Assembly: GCA_001953115.1 (NCBI GenBank)
Contig: LSSL01002843.1
Coordinates: 1 to 64,000, forward strand
DNA from: Smittium mucronatum
Taxonomy: Eukaryota; Kickxellomycota; Harpellomycetes; Harpellales; Legeriomycetaceae
Length of the DNA stretch: 64,000 nucleotides
Direction of reading: 5' to 3'
Made by a program: the position numbers and the translations under genes. The first letter of the stretch is position 1. Each line of letters opens with the position of its first letter. The notes below the pieces were generated by a model. That model saw only the letters and a list, made by a program, of their open reading frames with translations, had not been told where the DNA came from and did not search any database. Positions 12,669 through 27,500 of this stretch are shown one piece after another.

Positions 12669-14514
12669 TTTTCTTTTGAAAACCTAGTTTTAGACTCATC
12701 TACAAGGATCACCAGCTTCATAAATAAAGTTTTATCAAGTTGTACATGGTTTAAAACTGGTCTCATAAAATCGGTAAAATGACAAAAAATATATTAAATT
12801 TAGATCCACCTTAACAGAAAGAATAAAATCCGAATTAATCAAAACGCAAACTTCTCACAAAAAATAGTTCTTTAAAGTTCACTATAAGTTATTCCTAAGA
12901 AGTTATTCCGGATTCGAATAAACCAATAACCTTATTGAATTTTTTTTAAAAAAATATTTTATAAAAAATCAAAACTTGATCGAGGGAGAAATCTATTTAT
13001 CACCAAGCAAAATTAATTTTTCGGAGCCATTTATTATAAAATTAAAGTAGAAATATCTAAACTGGAAGGAAATGAAAAATTCAGAAATTATGAATACTTT
13101 TGTGGGCATAATTAAAGGTATGGAAAAAACTGAGGAGCAAAATTTTAAAAAAAAATGTATTCATTGGAGGAAATTCGCTCATCCAATAATTTATATTTAT
13201 TCAAAATTTGCGAATCAAATGGGATTATGAAATTTTTATTCAAAAAAGAACTTAATTTAGATTTTAGTAACATTCGAAAAATAACTTTAAATGACTATTA
13301 AATTTTTTGAGAACTAGTGAGGGATCTCAGAATAGCATCAATATTAAGTTTTAATATCCAAATAAATTCATACCTGGACATAACATGCTCCTGCTCCAAA
13401 TTTTTAAAAATGTATAAATGTTGACGCATATATTTCATTATAAAAAATAACAATCTCTGTAATATTATCTACTATGATATGATTATCAGGAAAGAAAAAT
13501 GAGAAAAAAAATAATTAATAAAAAAAATGACAGTATTTTAAGGGATTGAATACTGAATTATTATAGCTAAAAAAGCATTCATATTTAATTTTTTTAGTTT
13601 AAATAAATAAATTTATATACTATGTATTATATCTTCACTTTAAATCGAAGTCTTCAAACCATTTAAACCCAGTATATTAGATATTTTTATTTTTTGGGGC
13701 TTCTCAAATTTTTCTTTATCAATGAAAAAAATACAAAACTAACTATTATTTAGTTTTTAATTGTTCTGATTTACAAGTTAAATTATAAAAAATTCTGATA
13801 AAATGAATAATATGAGTCCCCCGAAAGACCTTAAACATGATTTTTAAATTATGAATTGGTTTATTTATAATCCCTTTTCTTCCTTTATTTCTGATATAAA
13901 TAGTTATTCTGGAACCACTAAATATTTGAATTTAAATTGAAATAAATTTTAGATTCTCTATTTTTTATTTCTAAAGTTTTAGTAATAAATGAAAGATTAA
14001 TTATTAGATCCTCTGAAATTTAAGTAGTGAATAAGCAATTTAAGAATATACTTAGCATATAAAATGCTTATTTTATTAACAAATATCTGACAGAGTTTAA
14101 AGAAATTTGGTATTAATTGTAAAAAATTCCAAAGTGAAAGAAAATTTTTTAAAAATTTCCCTGATGTATAAATTCTCTAAATTATTTATTTCTGAAAAAA
14201 CATTGTAAAAATTTTAGTACAAATATATGTTAATTTAGCAACTTTAATGAAAAAATTCGCGTACCATTAATAATCTGAAATACATTAACTAACACGGCAT
14301 TTTAATATATTAGATATATGCGTTTATAATGAACAAAGGTAATATTTAATAAAAAAAAATTATTGATATAAGATAAATATTTAAATAAAACATGTCTTTA
14401 TAAAGTGAATATATAGGTATTTTTTATTACTTTTAATCGAGATTATTTTCTTTAATTCGTCAAAAAGGCCGATTTCTATTTATTTTTGATATTACAAGTT
14501 GAATATCAAGGAAA

Positions 14515-15132
14515 TTATGCCAATAAGGTATCTTTTTTTTCCCCGAAGAAATCTGACTTGTCGGAAGAAAGGATAAAGGCTAGAAGAGGATGATTCAATA
14601 TCACTTTTAATTTTTTTTGGAATTTTTTATAAAAAAATATAATATGTATTAATTCAGGATTATTGAGCCTATAAATCAAAATTTTATTTTTACATTTATT
14701 TTTTGGGATGTATAACTTCACACGAGTTAGAACTAAGCTCATTTTTATCGATCAAAATTTTACTTAGATAAAAATGAACAGCACAAACCTCCACATCTGG
14801 ATTTATTTAGGTTTTATTTTTTTAAATAAATTAGTACATCCATGTTTTATTTGCATAACGTAATTTAGAAATTTTGACTAATTAAAAACGAAAAATCCTT
14901 AAATAAATTTTTCCAATGATTTTTTTATTTTTTGCAGAATTTTGAATAGAAATACAGAAGAAAATGAAGGGGAAACCCAAAAAAGTCCAGCTTCCCTCAA
15001 ATTTGTGCAAAACCCCAGATTCTTCCTAGAAAAAAATTTTAACCAATCTGAAATTATAAGGAAGTAAGCTTTAAATATTTTTAAATTGCGAGTTATTGTT
15101 TCACTTTGAGGTACTCTCATTTTTCTTTCCAC
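14515..15132 (-). other. Two unidentified minus-strand frames in a slightly GC-richer patch
   Basis: A 75-codon frame with ATG at 14742 (VKLYIPKNKCKNKILIYRLNN...) and an open frame at 15132-14899, whose first ATG is about four codons in (MRVPQSETITRNLKIFK...), lie 156 bp apart on the same strand. Both have a less skewed amino-acid content than neighbouring chance frames. I recognise no domain. They may be a frame-broken piece of a mobile element; chance is also possible. Confidence 0.2.
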
Positions 15133-18100
15133 AGCTTAGATACTATTTTTGTATTTTTATTTTTACTACATATATATTCGAAAATTAAATAAAATTATTG
15201 AAATTATATTTAAAATACAGTTTAATATTATAAAATTTAATATTAATATGATTTATTTCCGGATAAACCTAACAAGGTGATTTTTTAATTTTATCTGAAA
15301 GCATAAAATTAAATATTAACTAATTCCAAATTTTCTGTTTTTGTATTTTTAGCATTTTCTATCTTTATTTAATTCGACAGATTCTGATGTCAAATATTGA
15401 TAAATAAAAGATTTATAGTATATTTATCAACTTTTAAATGATTTTAATGAATAAAAAGCTGCCATTATAACTTTCACCAAATATTAATTATTATTCTTTA
15501 CAAATCTCTTCATTTGGAAATTTTTTTAGGCAATTAATTTTTTAAATATTTATATATTCATAATTATTTACAATTATCTTGATTTTGAAAAATAAAAAAA
15601 ATAAAAAAATCGAAAAAATTGGTGGATATGATGTTTCAAAGTTTACAAGATTTAAAATTTTCTTTAATTATTCGCAAGAAAGTGGAATATTAATACATAT
15701 ACTCAAGGTTTACACAAAATAATAAAAAAGCCGTTGAATTTGTTACAAAAATATTAATAATGATTATATTTATTTTATCCGAGCTTTAATAATAAATTAT
15801 AATAGTTTAATAAACCCCATTAATTGTGCTACCCATATTAAAAAAGGATTAATTATTGAAGAATTTAAAAATTCAACAAAAATCTGAATGAAACCGCAAA
15901 AAAAATCAAAAATTTTAAATTCTGCTAATTTTAACAATATTTACTTAGGTTTATTTGTATATATTTTGCATTTTGAAATCCTGCCTATATATTGATATAA
16001 ATCGGAAATTTTTAGATTAAATAATAAAATATTTTTATGTGGTTTTTTTGAACTTATTTTTTTTTTCTAGTATTAAAATATTATAAACAAATTTCCCTCA
16101 AAAAAAAGTGGTCTTTTTTAATATAAAGAGATGGAGCAAATTTTAAAATTTTTTTTAAGTAAAACTTATATTGGAATATATAACAAATTATATACATCTA
16201 GGTAGATAGTAAAGAAATAAAAATCAAACCTTCATGAGCCTAGCCTAAATTCAACAGGGGATTTGTATTTATGAAGTTACTTTTGGAAAAATCCAAGAAT
16301 GTGAAATGAAAATTTTAGTTTTTTAAAAATTTATTTGAAACCAGAAAAAATCCGTATTTATAAATTTAATATTACTTAATTTTTATCTGATAATCCATTT
16401 AGCAAATATAATTATACTCAAGCAATTTTATTATTTACCTTTATTAAATTGATTTCTATACTTTTAAATTGTGATAATAAAAACCAAAAATTACTTATTA
16501 TTAATATTTTTATCAATGTAAAGACTGATTTTATAAAAAATTTGAGTATATATATTATTGGTTAATTTGATTATAATTTAAAAATTTATTAACTATCCAT
16601 ATTAATAATAGTGCTTATTTCCACATTAGTGTTGTGAAATTTTCGATTTAAAGATATGAAAAAATCTATGAAATCTCTCTATAAAATATTTTCATTTGAT
16701 TTTATAAATTAGAAACAATTTTAATGAAAAATCAATTTTCAGTTAGTATGTTGTAATTCATTTTTATAAAAAATTGATAAAATGATTCTACCGAAAATCG
16801 AAACTATTTTTGCACATAAAAAGATTAAATCTTTGTATTATTTTAAATTTGTGCTCTATTATTAGATGTAGCGCTTATCATTATTTTTTGTAAAAAAAAT
16901 TAAATCTATAGAATTTATTTTTTACACATTGATAGAATTTGACTTATAAATAAAATTAATTTATCTATATAACTTTTAAAATTCTAAAAAAAACATCACG
17001 GATTCAACTATTATAACATTATGAAATCTTTTTAGGAAATTTTTTGGTTCATATATTTTTTATAATATTTTTTAACTTTACTTTTAAATATAAATCGAAA
17101 AAAATAGAGGTATCGGTTTTATGAAGAAATATTTTATTTTTATTTTTATTCGAAATTTTCACCGAGAGAATAAAAAAATAAGTAAAAAATGTTTTTATGA
17201 AAGATTGTGACAATAATGAACGATTGATAATAAAAAAATGTTCTTAAGTGACTTTTTAAACGTTTTGAGGACCAAAAATAAATCAATATTCACCGGCTTA
17301 TATTAAAAAGCATTTTTGACTAAATTTTAAAAAACGTTAATTTTATCTCAAATTACCAAAAATATAGATAGATTTAAAGATATTTTAACACAAATATACT
17401 AAAAATTAAATTTTTGATATGCTATGAGATAAAAAATATTTAAAAAAATATTTCCACACCGGGAAAAGAAAAAATGGGTTCAATAAAGACCAATATTTTT
17501 TTTTACAACTAAAATATTGAAAAGAGGAAACGATATTTTAAAATTTTTTTTTTTTTTAATATATACCGAAAAAAATTAAGTATGAGAAAAAAATTTAAAT
17601 TATTTAAGGGCTTTTTTTTATAAATTTTCTGATTTTTTTACACTAAAATAAATATTTATCATTGTAATAATTGGATATAAAAACAAATTTTAACCCAAAT
17701 GAAAGAAATAAAACTATTTAGATCTTTTCTTGTGAATATTAACCAGAAATAAGTATAGAATATTTGTCCCTTAGCTCAGCAACTAGAATAAATTAATAGT
17801 ATAATTTTTTCCTAAGCTAAGTAACCAGAATATAAGTAATTTATTTTGTAAATCTTGCTGAATAAAAAATAAATAGAAAAAAAGGGAAGCAAAAAAAACT
17901 TCTTATATTTACATTTCAAGGCAATTAAGTATTATAAAGATACAAAAAATTCAATTTCATCAAAAAAGTTTTACCATTAAGCAATTATGATTTTTCGAAT
18001 ATAAAAATAAATTAATACCTTTTTTAAAAATGAAACCACTAAATACTCTATTTCTAACTATTTTACTCATTCTATTAATAAATTCTCTATTAAAACTAAA

Positions 18101-18517
18101 AAAATTGAAAACAAAACGAAGATTTTTTTCCTTTAAAAAACCCAAGAAAATTTTAAATTTAAATCAGGAATATGTATATTTTCGATCGATTATAAGAGGA
18201 TAAATTTTATATACTTAAGAGGGAATTATTGTAACTTAATTTTTATTTTCAAATATAAAATTTTAATTTTAAAAAATCTTAAAATACGTTATATATTATT
18301 ATTTTTGTTTTTTTTCATATAATTTTATTACTATAATGCCAAAAACTCCAAGTTTATTTATATACTAATTCTAATTTTTAACAGAATATTATACTTAATG
18401 TCTATCTAAATATTTTTTAAAGAAAATGAATAGACATAATCATTTAAATTTGATAATACTAGAAATATTTAAAAATATGGTAAACTATAAAAGATAAAAA
18501 TCCAATGTAAATGGTGA

Positions 18518-18527
18518 GGGGGGGGGG
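18518..18527. repeat. G10 homopolymer
   Basis: Ten consecutive G within AT-rich DNA. See the finding on G/C runs. Confidence 0.9.
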
Positions 18528-20699
18528 TGTTAAATTATTAAAAACAATAAATCAATCGAGATAAATAGAAATTATATTATAATCAATTTATTACAAGTAA
18601 AATAAGAATTTGTAATTTTAATTTATGAATCGATCTATTAAGCACTTCACAAAATACAAATTTTTATTTCAAAAAAACTATTAGAGCACCAAGAATACTT
18701 TTATTTACATGTTGTATTTAGAAAAAACTTATTTTCTTTTAAAAGTAATTGGAAATCATTATAAAGATCCAAAATTATAATTAGCTATAAGGTATAAAAT
18801 ATCAAAATTTTAATTTAATAATTTGTAAAAAGTTCTAAATATAGCAGAGTCAAAAATAATTAATTTAAACTATATAGCATATCAATTATTTGCTTAATCA
18901 TAAAGAAAAAATATTAAAATTAATACTATCGAAAATCCCTAAAAAAATTGAAAAATAAACATTTTATTTGAGTGCTATAAAAATAATTGTTGATACAATT
19001 CCAGAAAACTTAATTTTGTCATAGCTTTAGTCACGTACTTTTTTTCCGAAAAAATAATGCCAATATTTATGGAAAACTTAGCTTCATTTTTAGTTAGTTG
19101 TATATTTACTTTTTCTTTAGCTTTATTAAATTCCATTAAATATTTTTCAATATTTTTTAATTGATAATATAATTTTTTGTGATTTAGAATGATAAAAAGT
19201 TGGCTTAAACTTTTATATTAATTATATTTTTATTTTTTTGGTTTTTTTTACATAGCATAACTAATTATACAGATATGAATACAAGAATTCATGATTCAAG
19301 CAACTCCAAAACTTATTTATATTGATTTGCTAATGATATCTTTTCTTGGAGATAGCTTTTTGAAGATAGTAATAATGTTTTACTTTTATCCATTTTTTTG
19401 AAATCTTCTTTTATAGAGATGATTTATCAGCATCGATATACTTTGAAGGGGAGTTTTTAAAGAGTTTTTAGTTTATTTTAGACTGGTAAATTCATAAAAA
19501 TTTACTCTTAGACCCCTAGTGAGATTAATATGAATTATTTCTACCGCTGGAGCTTTTAAAAAATTTGTTTTTGTAATTAATGATATAAGAAGACGAAATT
19601 TATGCAAGAGAAATTTGGGTGCAGTATATGTGCTCAATTCTCAGGTGTATCGGAATGAAATTAGTTTCAGATATGATGGACTGAGATTCTAAAAAACTTC
19701 AAATGAAAAATAAAATTTTCTAATCGATGATTTTTTATGATCTGATAATTATAAGTAATTTAGTCAGGAAATAATAAATTTAAAATATCCCTGTCTTACA
19801 TTAAAATAATAACTATTTCGAATTTAAATTGTGCTTTACCCAAAAAAAATTAATAAAAATTTAAAAAGTATAGAATATAATTTTATTTCATGAAGATGGT
19901 TTATATTTAATAGAACACATGCTTCAGTACTAAAGGTATATTCATTGAAAAAAATTAAGAAAATAAGTTTCATTTTTTCGGAAAAAATTCAATTTTATTT
20001 TAAATTTTCAAAATATAGGAATACTGTCATTAACTTCTTTTATATTAATTATTCTTAGGTATATTGCATAGTTTCAAAAAGGGGAATATATAATAAACGA
20101 AAACTTTAAACGAAAATTATTCGATAAAAAATTGAATAAAATATCTAATTTGCAAATTTTAAAAAAATTTTACGTCGAGTATAAAGTCGAATTTTAAATT
20201 TTTGTGGATAGTGCAAAAGTATAACTCGAGTAGCGTATTTTAATTTAATAAGCCATAATTTCAACTAATTTTTATGTTGGGAAAATTTCTAATTTATATT
20301 CAAAATTATTAGATATATTTAAAAAAGCTGTGGTGAGGAATATTAAATAGGATTACTATTGGTTTGATAAAGTTTTTTTTTCTTTAATTTTGCAAAAAAA
20401 TAAAATTTTATTTATATTGATTCTTATTAGTCCATTGTTTTTATCTATAAATTTTTAACATAGCAAATATTGAATCTCAAATTGTTTTTAAATTTTATTA
20501 TATTATTTAAAATCGCCTGTGAATTTTTTAATTAATAAATCAAAAAAATAAAAATGATAGGCGGGTAGAGAGCAAAAGGCCATTAGGATAAATAAATTGA
20601 ATTTTATCTTCAAATTTTAATAATTCTCAACTCAAAATAAAATTATGCTCTTAATTAAAACGATTTAAATTTATTAAAAATCAAATTTTATAGCAAAGT

Positions 20700-21530
20700 C
20701 GTCGGACGCGCCTTTTTTTTTTCAGGCGAAACTAAGCCCCCTTTATGTTTTGAAAGTCTTAGCATGCTTAAGTATCGTTTTTAGTAACTTTTAGTTTATT
20801 ATCCTAGTTAGTTTAATTTTTCTCATTTTTTAAATGAATTTATTTTTATATTTTCCTTAGTAGTTTTGCCAGTTTAAGGTCTGGTTGGTTTTAGTTATAT
20901 TTTGTTTATTTCGTGGACTGGGATCATTCCCGCTAATCCGCTTTATTATTTAGTTATTTTAGATTAGTGAGGCCAAAGCTTAAATAGTGATATGGGCATG
21001 ATTACGCACAACCATGAATTTTTCGAGTAAAGTGCTTATGCTTATGAACTTTCCCGGAGTTTGATGCTTGACGAGAGGTGGCGGAAGATAGAGATAGTAA
21101 TAATAAGGTATCATTCTCTTTTGAAGTCCCAGAACTAGGAAATGAATATTTCTTATAGATCAATTTGGCGGGAGAGCCTTTTATGGAAGATCTTTTATCT
21201 TCTTTACTTATACTTTCTTTAAATTCCGGTTCCAAACCCCCGGTAAGGTTATCGCATATTATTCTTAACTTGGGGGATTTACAAACAATTAGTGTTTTCA
21301 GTACAGGGAGCAATGGGCGAAGTGCGGATATGCGAATTAAGGGGGAAATAAGTGCAATAAGGTCTCACTTGTGTGAGGGCGATGGGCGCGTTTAGAATTG
21401 CATTACCTTTAGTCTCACAATAAATGTTTCGAACGAGGATTTCCACCAGTTTAACTGGTATAGATAATCCGCTTCTGATAATAGGGCTATATAGATGTAA
21501 CATGGAATTTATAATTATAGATTTTATGTA
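20700..21530. mobile_element. GC-normal island, probable mobile-element remnant of unknown class
   Basis: Composition changes abruptly from the desert to ordinary values at about 20.70 kb and back at about 21.53 kb. The right part has overlapping frames on the minus strand: 74 codons from an ATG at 21503 (MLHLYSPIIRSGLSIPVKLVE...), then, in another frame, 103 codons ending at 21002 (...GGLEPEFKESISKEDKRSS...). Read together they resemble a Gag-like or other structural protein broken by a frameshift, but no motif identifies it. A 76-codon plus-strand frame (21165-21395) covers the same DNA. The left part is T-rich with repeated TTAG and could be regulatory or an LTR. No terminal repeats or target duplication were found. 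Confidence 0.4.
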
Positions 21531-24500
21531 CTGATGAGTTAAGCTAATACCTAATATGTTTAGCTTAAATTAAGTAAGAAGAGGGGGGATTTGAATATCC
21601 TATGTTCGACCCAATTAAAAAGTTTAGAGATTTCAATGATCTTATGTTTAATTAAAATTTCAACTTTAATATTTTCTACTTAGGAGTTAGTTTTTTTTTT
21701 TTGTAAACCCCAATCTGATATTAAATAAAAGAATATTTAAAAAATAGTCAAAATTCAGAATTCTTTATTACATATGTTCATAAATTTTAAAATGTTTTGG
21801 AAAAGAAAATTTTCAAATTATTTTTAAATAAACCAATTCTCATTTTTACTTTAAATAAATTAGAAATATGGTAATGGGGGAAATCAATATTCATCAATAA
21901 GTAAATATTTTATATACTTTTATTCATTTATATTATCTTTCCAATTTAATGAGAAAATCTTTTTTTTTATTTCGATTAAAGTGATTATATTATAAAAAAA
22001 ATGTTTACATAATAAAAATTTGATAGAATAACAAATATTATAAAATAGTAATTCTTTTCTTTCAGATTTTTTAATGGAGGGTCACAAAAAAGAAAAATCT
22101 TATTTTTTTTAAGAGACACAATCTAAAACGATAACTTAAATAATAAATATATCATATTTTTAAACAAACTTTAAAGCTTTATTAAAATATCTTAATAAAT
22201 TTATCTTAATTTAATTTACTCTATAAACCTTATATAAATTTATAAAATAAGAATAAAAAATAAAAAAAGGAATAAAAAATAAAGAAAAAATTATATTTAA
22301 CAAAGATCAGAAATAAACCCAAAATTCTATTTCAAACAGCCAAATGATTTACATTTAAATCTGCAGACCTGGCAGTTTTCAAGAAATCAGGGATTTAGAT
22401 AAAAAAACCCTCAATTATATTATCAAAAGAATATTTGTCCTTAATTATTTCTCCCCTTTAAAATAAAACAATCTTTCTAAACAATGGATATTTAAATGAA
22501 CATCCGTCTATATATTTTCAATTGAATGTGATTTTTTGCCTAAATAATGGTCAAAATAGTCACATTTTCATCTATTAAATATTCTCACTTTTTTTGAGAT
22601 TATTATAATGTTCCGGTTGAAATTTTAATATATTTACCCTATGTTTCAAGTATGAAACATATCATATATCTCATTGGGATATAAATTGATAGCTAAAATA
22701 GTCCAAAAATAATTGAATTACATTACCTCTATTTTTCACAAATAAAGAATAACTCATATACAGTAAAATTTAAATAGAGAGAATAATTCAAGGTTTTGAA
22801 AAGTAAAGTTTTTCAGATTTAATATTTAAAACTCTCTTAAATTATACTTTACTTTTTTTAAGAATAAATATGATCCTTAAATTCTGGAAGCGGGTTATAA
22901 ACATTAAAAAATGTTTATTATTGTATTTTACTAAAAATTTTAATTCAACTTCTTCAAGATACCAAAATAAAACTAAATTTAAATTAAATTAAATTATATT
23001 GTTTATACAGTAAAAATTAAATAAAAATCAAATTTTAAATTTATTTAATGTGTATGATTAGTATATCAAAAACTTATAATTTTTTTTAAATGTTTTTTTT
23101 AAAAAATTCAGAAGAAATATAGTTAGGGTTAAATAAAATTTTCTTTCATAGTTTTAGCTATAAAATGTATATTCTTTCATTATAGAAAGATAGGTAAGAA
23201 TCTTCGCCTTTAAAAATCATTAAATACAAAAGAATAAAGTCGGAAACTTTAGATTTAGGAATTTGCGAAATAAATTTTTAAATTTTTATTCTTATACTTT
23301 CTGATAAATTTTAAGTGAAACAAGATTTTTTCATAATAAAATATGAAAAATCTGTAAAAAATCTAAAATAAACCTTTTTAAACACTCTAGTGTTTTTTTT
23401 AAATAAAAAAATAGTTTTGAAAAATGATTTTATCTAAAATATATAACGGCAAAAATAAATGGGACCTATAAAGCATAAACACCTTGTATTATTAATATAT
23501 TTTTTTTAGTAAGATAATAAATTATTAACATCAATAAATTATTTTTATCTATTACAATGTAGAGTATCTATTTTTTAATTTTATTCTGTTAAAAAATTAT
23601 AAACCTATGAAAATATTAAATTTTATGTTTGAGAATAAAAATGTATTTTTTTAGAATTTATTGATATATTTATTTTTGGAATAGTGGATATCTTAAATAG
23701 AAATTAAATTTTTATTCATGTATGTAAGCTATAAAAATATTACATTCAGAATTTTATGCAAATAAATAAAGAGTTTATAATTCAATTTTTCAATCTCTTT
23801 TAAACACAATAAACGCGTTAAATTATTACCACAATTAGCTTTTTTGATTATTGAATATAATATAAAATTGATAAAATTTCAGGATGATGTTTCAGACTTG
23901 TTTTATTCAAAAATTAATCACGACTTCTGTTCGGCATACCATAAAGATATAAAAAGGTAAAGGGTTGATCATAAAAAATTTACCAGTAAATTTTCTTTAT
24001 TAATGTTTTAAATTGAATTATTTTAGTACAAGATATATTATAGATACCCTAATACATATAGCATTTATGCTATTGAGTGATTTATTATTGGATTGGTATA
24101 ATATGCATGCAAAAAAAAAACCCCCTCTTATGTAACTCTTTTATGCCGAATAGATAAATAATTTTATATCGATTTTTTTTAATAAAAATAATTTATTTTA
24201 TTATGTTTTTTAAACAATACTAATTTTATTCTCAAGTGAGTTGAATTATTAAATTATTAAAAAATATTTTAGTTGAATATTAAATATAAAAAAGCTAATA
24301 AAAAAAAAGTTAATAACTAATAACTTTGGATTTAGAACTATGTGACTGAATATAAATACAACTATAATTTTTAGCAAAAAAATTAAAAAAAGTTGGAAAT
24401 ATCCGAAAATTTAAAAAATTAATAATTGTTTAAGGAAATAGTTATCATAGTATGATTTCCTTAATTTTTTTAACAAATAGATGATATCGATATACTTACA

Positions 24501-27500
24501 ATATTAATTTATTAATTAACTTATTATTTTTTAAAAACACCCTTTTGTAAAATTAAAAAATAACAAATGAATTCGAGTCGTTTTTTGTCCATTTTAATCA
24601 ATTTTTGATTTGGAAAATTATATATAGAAATTGATTTATTTCAAAATAATATATTTAATTAACATAGAAATTTTTCAAAATGTAATTATAACTAATAACT
24701 AATAAACATTACATATTAAATATAATAATTTTTTTTTAAGATATAGAACTTTTTACTATTTGAATGTAGACTTTTAATTTTGTAATTTAAAATTATAATG
24801 AAGCCTTTTTATATGTTTTTAAATTAAATAGAGTTATTTTTTTATTTTTTGAATATTTATCATATTTTTTTAATGAGTTGATGAGTTGACTGTTTATTTT
24901 ATATTAGCTGTACTATGCAGTTATAGCATGATATATAATAAATGACCAGTATTTTTTATTCATATGACAGCTAATTTTAATTTTAATTTTATTTAATTAA
25001 ATTATAAAAAATTAGTTATCTTTTTTTAATTTAATGACAGTTTATATTCGCATTCTAAATTTTTTTATCATTTTTCTGTCCAAAAAAGTAAAAACTCGTT
25101 TGAATTAATTTTTTTAATCATTTTTAATTCAAAATAAACTAAAAAAAAGTATAAAATTAAGAATTATATATTACTATGGGTTATATAATGCCGAATATTA
25201 ATGTTTAATATAAGTATTATTAGTATATAAAATTCAATACTAAAAAAATTCGAATATTTATTACTAAAAAAGCCATTTTATAAATTTAAACTTAAAATAA
25301 ATTCTGTGCAACCAAGAAAAAATAAATAAAATTATTGGGAATAATTTTAAAAATTACATTCAAATCAAACTGGTAATACAAAAATAAATAGACTTATTTC
25401 AAATATATTCATTTTAAATGAAATTTTTTTCATATATTTGAAATTCACACAAAAAATAATTAAGTTATTTAATTTTTGGGTTAAATTTCGTCAATAGATG
25501 TTCTTTATATATTTAAATAAATTATTCTATTACTTTAAAGCTAAAAAAATCGTATTATAAATTAATTATGATGTGAACTTTATTGGGTAAGATAAGCATT
25601 AAATTTTTTTTTTAAATACAGAAAATTCAAAAAAATCTTACATCTAAATTTCTCCAATTTAATTATGAAGGAAATAGATACAAACTATATTTTTTTTAAT
25701 ACAATAAGTTAATAATAGACTTCAGTGAGTTTCTTAAATTGATTTCGAATTTTTTTTAGTTATTATTTTAATGTTTTTTAATAACATAAATATTTGATTA
25801 TTAATAATAAGTATTTAGAATTTTTTGAAAATTTTGAGATATTCTCTAATTAGTGTACAAAAATAAACTTAAAATCTTTGATATATTGTTTTTTTATTTA
25901 TTATAAAATTAGATCATTGATGAAAAAATTTCAATTTCGTATATACCAAGAATAAAATACCATCTTATTACCATCTGAAAAACATAAAAAGTAGAGAATT
26001 ATAGATAATTTAATTTAAAAACCATTCATTCATATTCTAATGTATGGATTTAGTTAATTTTTTAGTCAATGATATTAGTTTAATCTAGTATAAAATTATA
26101 AGTTTAAAAATTTAAAAGATAGGATAATGCTTTTGAAAAAAATTGCGAGTTTTTTAAGTACAATTTTTTTTAATAATAAGTGGGTATTAAAGCTAATTAT
26201 TGCATTTGAGATTGGCATGATGCCTTTTTAAATATTTTAAATCAAAATTAATCCTATATTGTTTACTTTTAGTATTTTTAAGAAAAAAAAACATTTGAAT
26301 AGTTAAAAATGTAAATAAAATACGTTATTTACAGTGGAATTTTACAGATAAAATATATTTTATTCCTACAAAGAAGATTAAAATTAAATTCCAAATTTTA
26401 TAGACATTTATTGCACTGGGATGTTCAATATAATTATTTTTATATCTACACATTATTTATCTGCGTTAAAATAAGTTTTTTAAATTTTGGAACACGTTTT
26501 TACAATTAACATCAAATAAAAATCCTTTTCAGCCATTTTAATATCCATATAATAAGCAAATTTATCGACTTGAAAATAAAAAAGAGTGTGTTTAGGAAAT
26601 TTAAAAAAAATTGCTATAATTTTAAATATTTTTAAATAAAAATTCTGGTTAGTAGTTAATTTTAGATAAGTTTTTTTAGCGGCATATTTATTTTAAATTT
26701 AAATTCTAACTTTAATAGAATTTTATTAATACTTATTTATTATAAATGATTGGGCTAAATTTTGAAAATAAAGATTACATATGAATAATATATAAAAATG
26801 TGCTCTTTTTAAATTGTTAAAGGAAGACAATTAAAACTGCACAAATTCAATTTAAATTATAAAAAAATATGCAATTTCCCACAACTCCTAGCAAAATCGC
26901 CTTATTTAAAAATCAACTAATCAAAATTTTCAATTATTCAGTATTTTTTTGCAAAAATAAAATATGAGTCATTTATTATTGTCATTATTCTCATACACTA
27001 AAAAAATTTTAAAACCACTTTTATTTTATAAATAAAATCGATTGGAGGTTATTAAGCACAATTATTTTCGGCTTATGTTTTGAAAATATATTTTAGGTGA
27101 AGAAATAAGCAATTAAATGGTAATATTTATCATGTAAATGGGGTTTTTTGCTTATGTGAAAAAATACTCATTTAAATAATTCAATATCCATATTTTTAAA
27201 TCTGAAGAACTCCACTTTATTCTGTGGAAATATTCATATTTTTATGGAAAGTTATATTAAAGTGTGGCAAAAGAAATCAAAATCCAAAAATTAAATAAAA
27301 GAATGAAATTTCAAAAAAAAAGTCTAATATTTATAAATTATTATCAATCTATTTTAAAAAAAAAATAGTTAAAAACTTTTCGAAAAATAGGAAATAAACT
27401 ATAAAAAATCAGGTTTAAAAAAATATTTAACAATGAAAAGTCTCAAGAAAAATTATTTTATCATTGGCATGACCATGAAATTGATACTAAAATCATTCAT

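Noticed and set aside
17960..18145. 61-codon minus-strand frame rich in Phe, Asn and Lys
   Set aside because: Composition is typical of random AT-rich DNA and no domain is seen.
21165..21250. tRNA-like A and B box arrangement (TAGATCAATTTGG and GGTTCCAAACC)
   Set aside because: The B box is imperfect, no acceptor stem or anticodon arm can be folded, and the spacing contains a long A/T-rich stretch.
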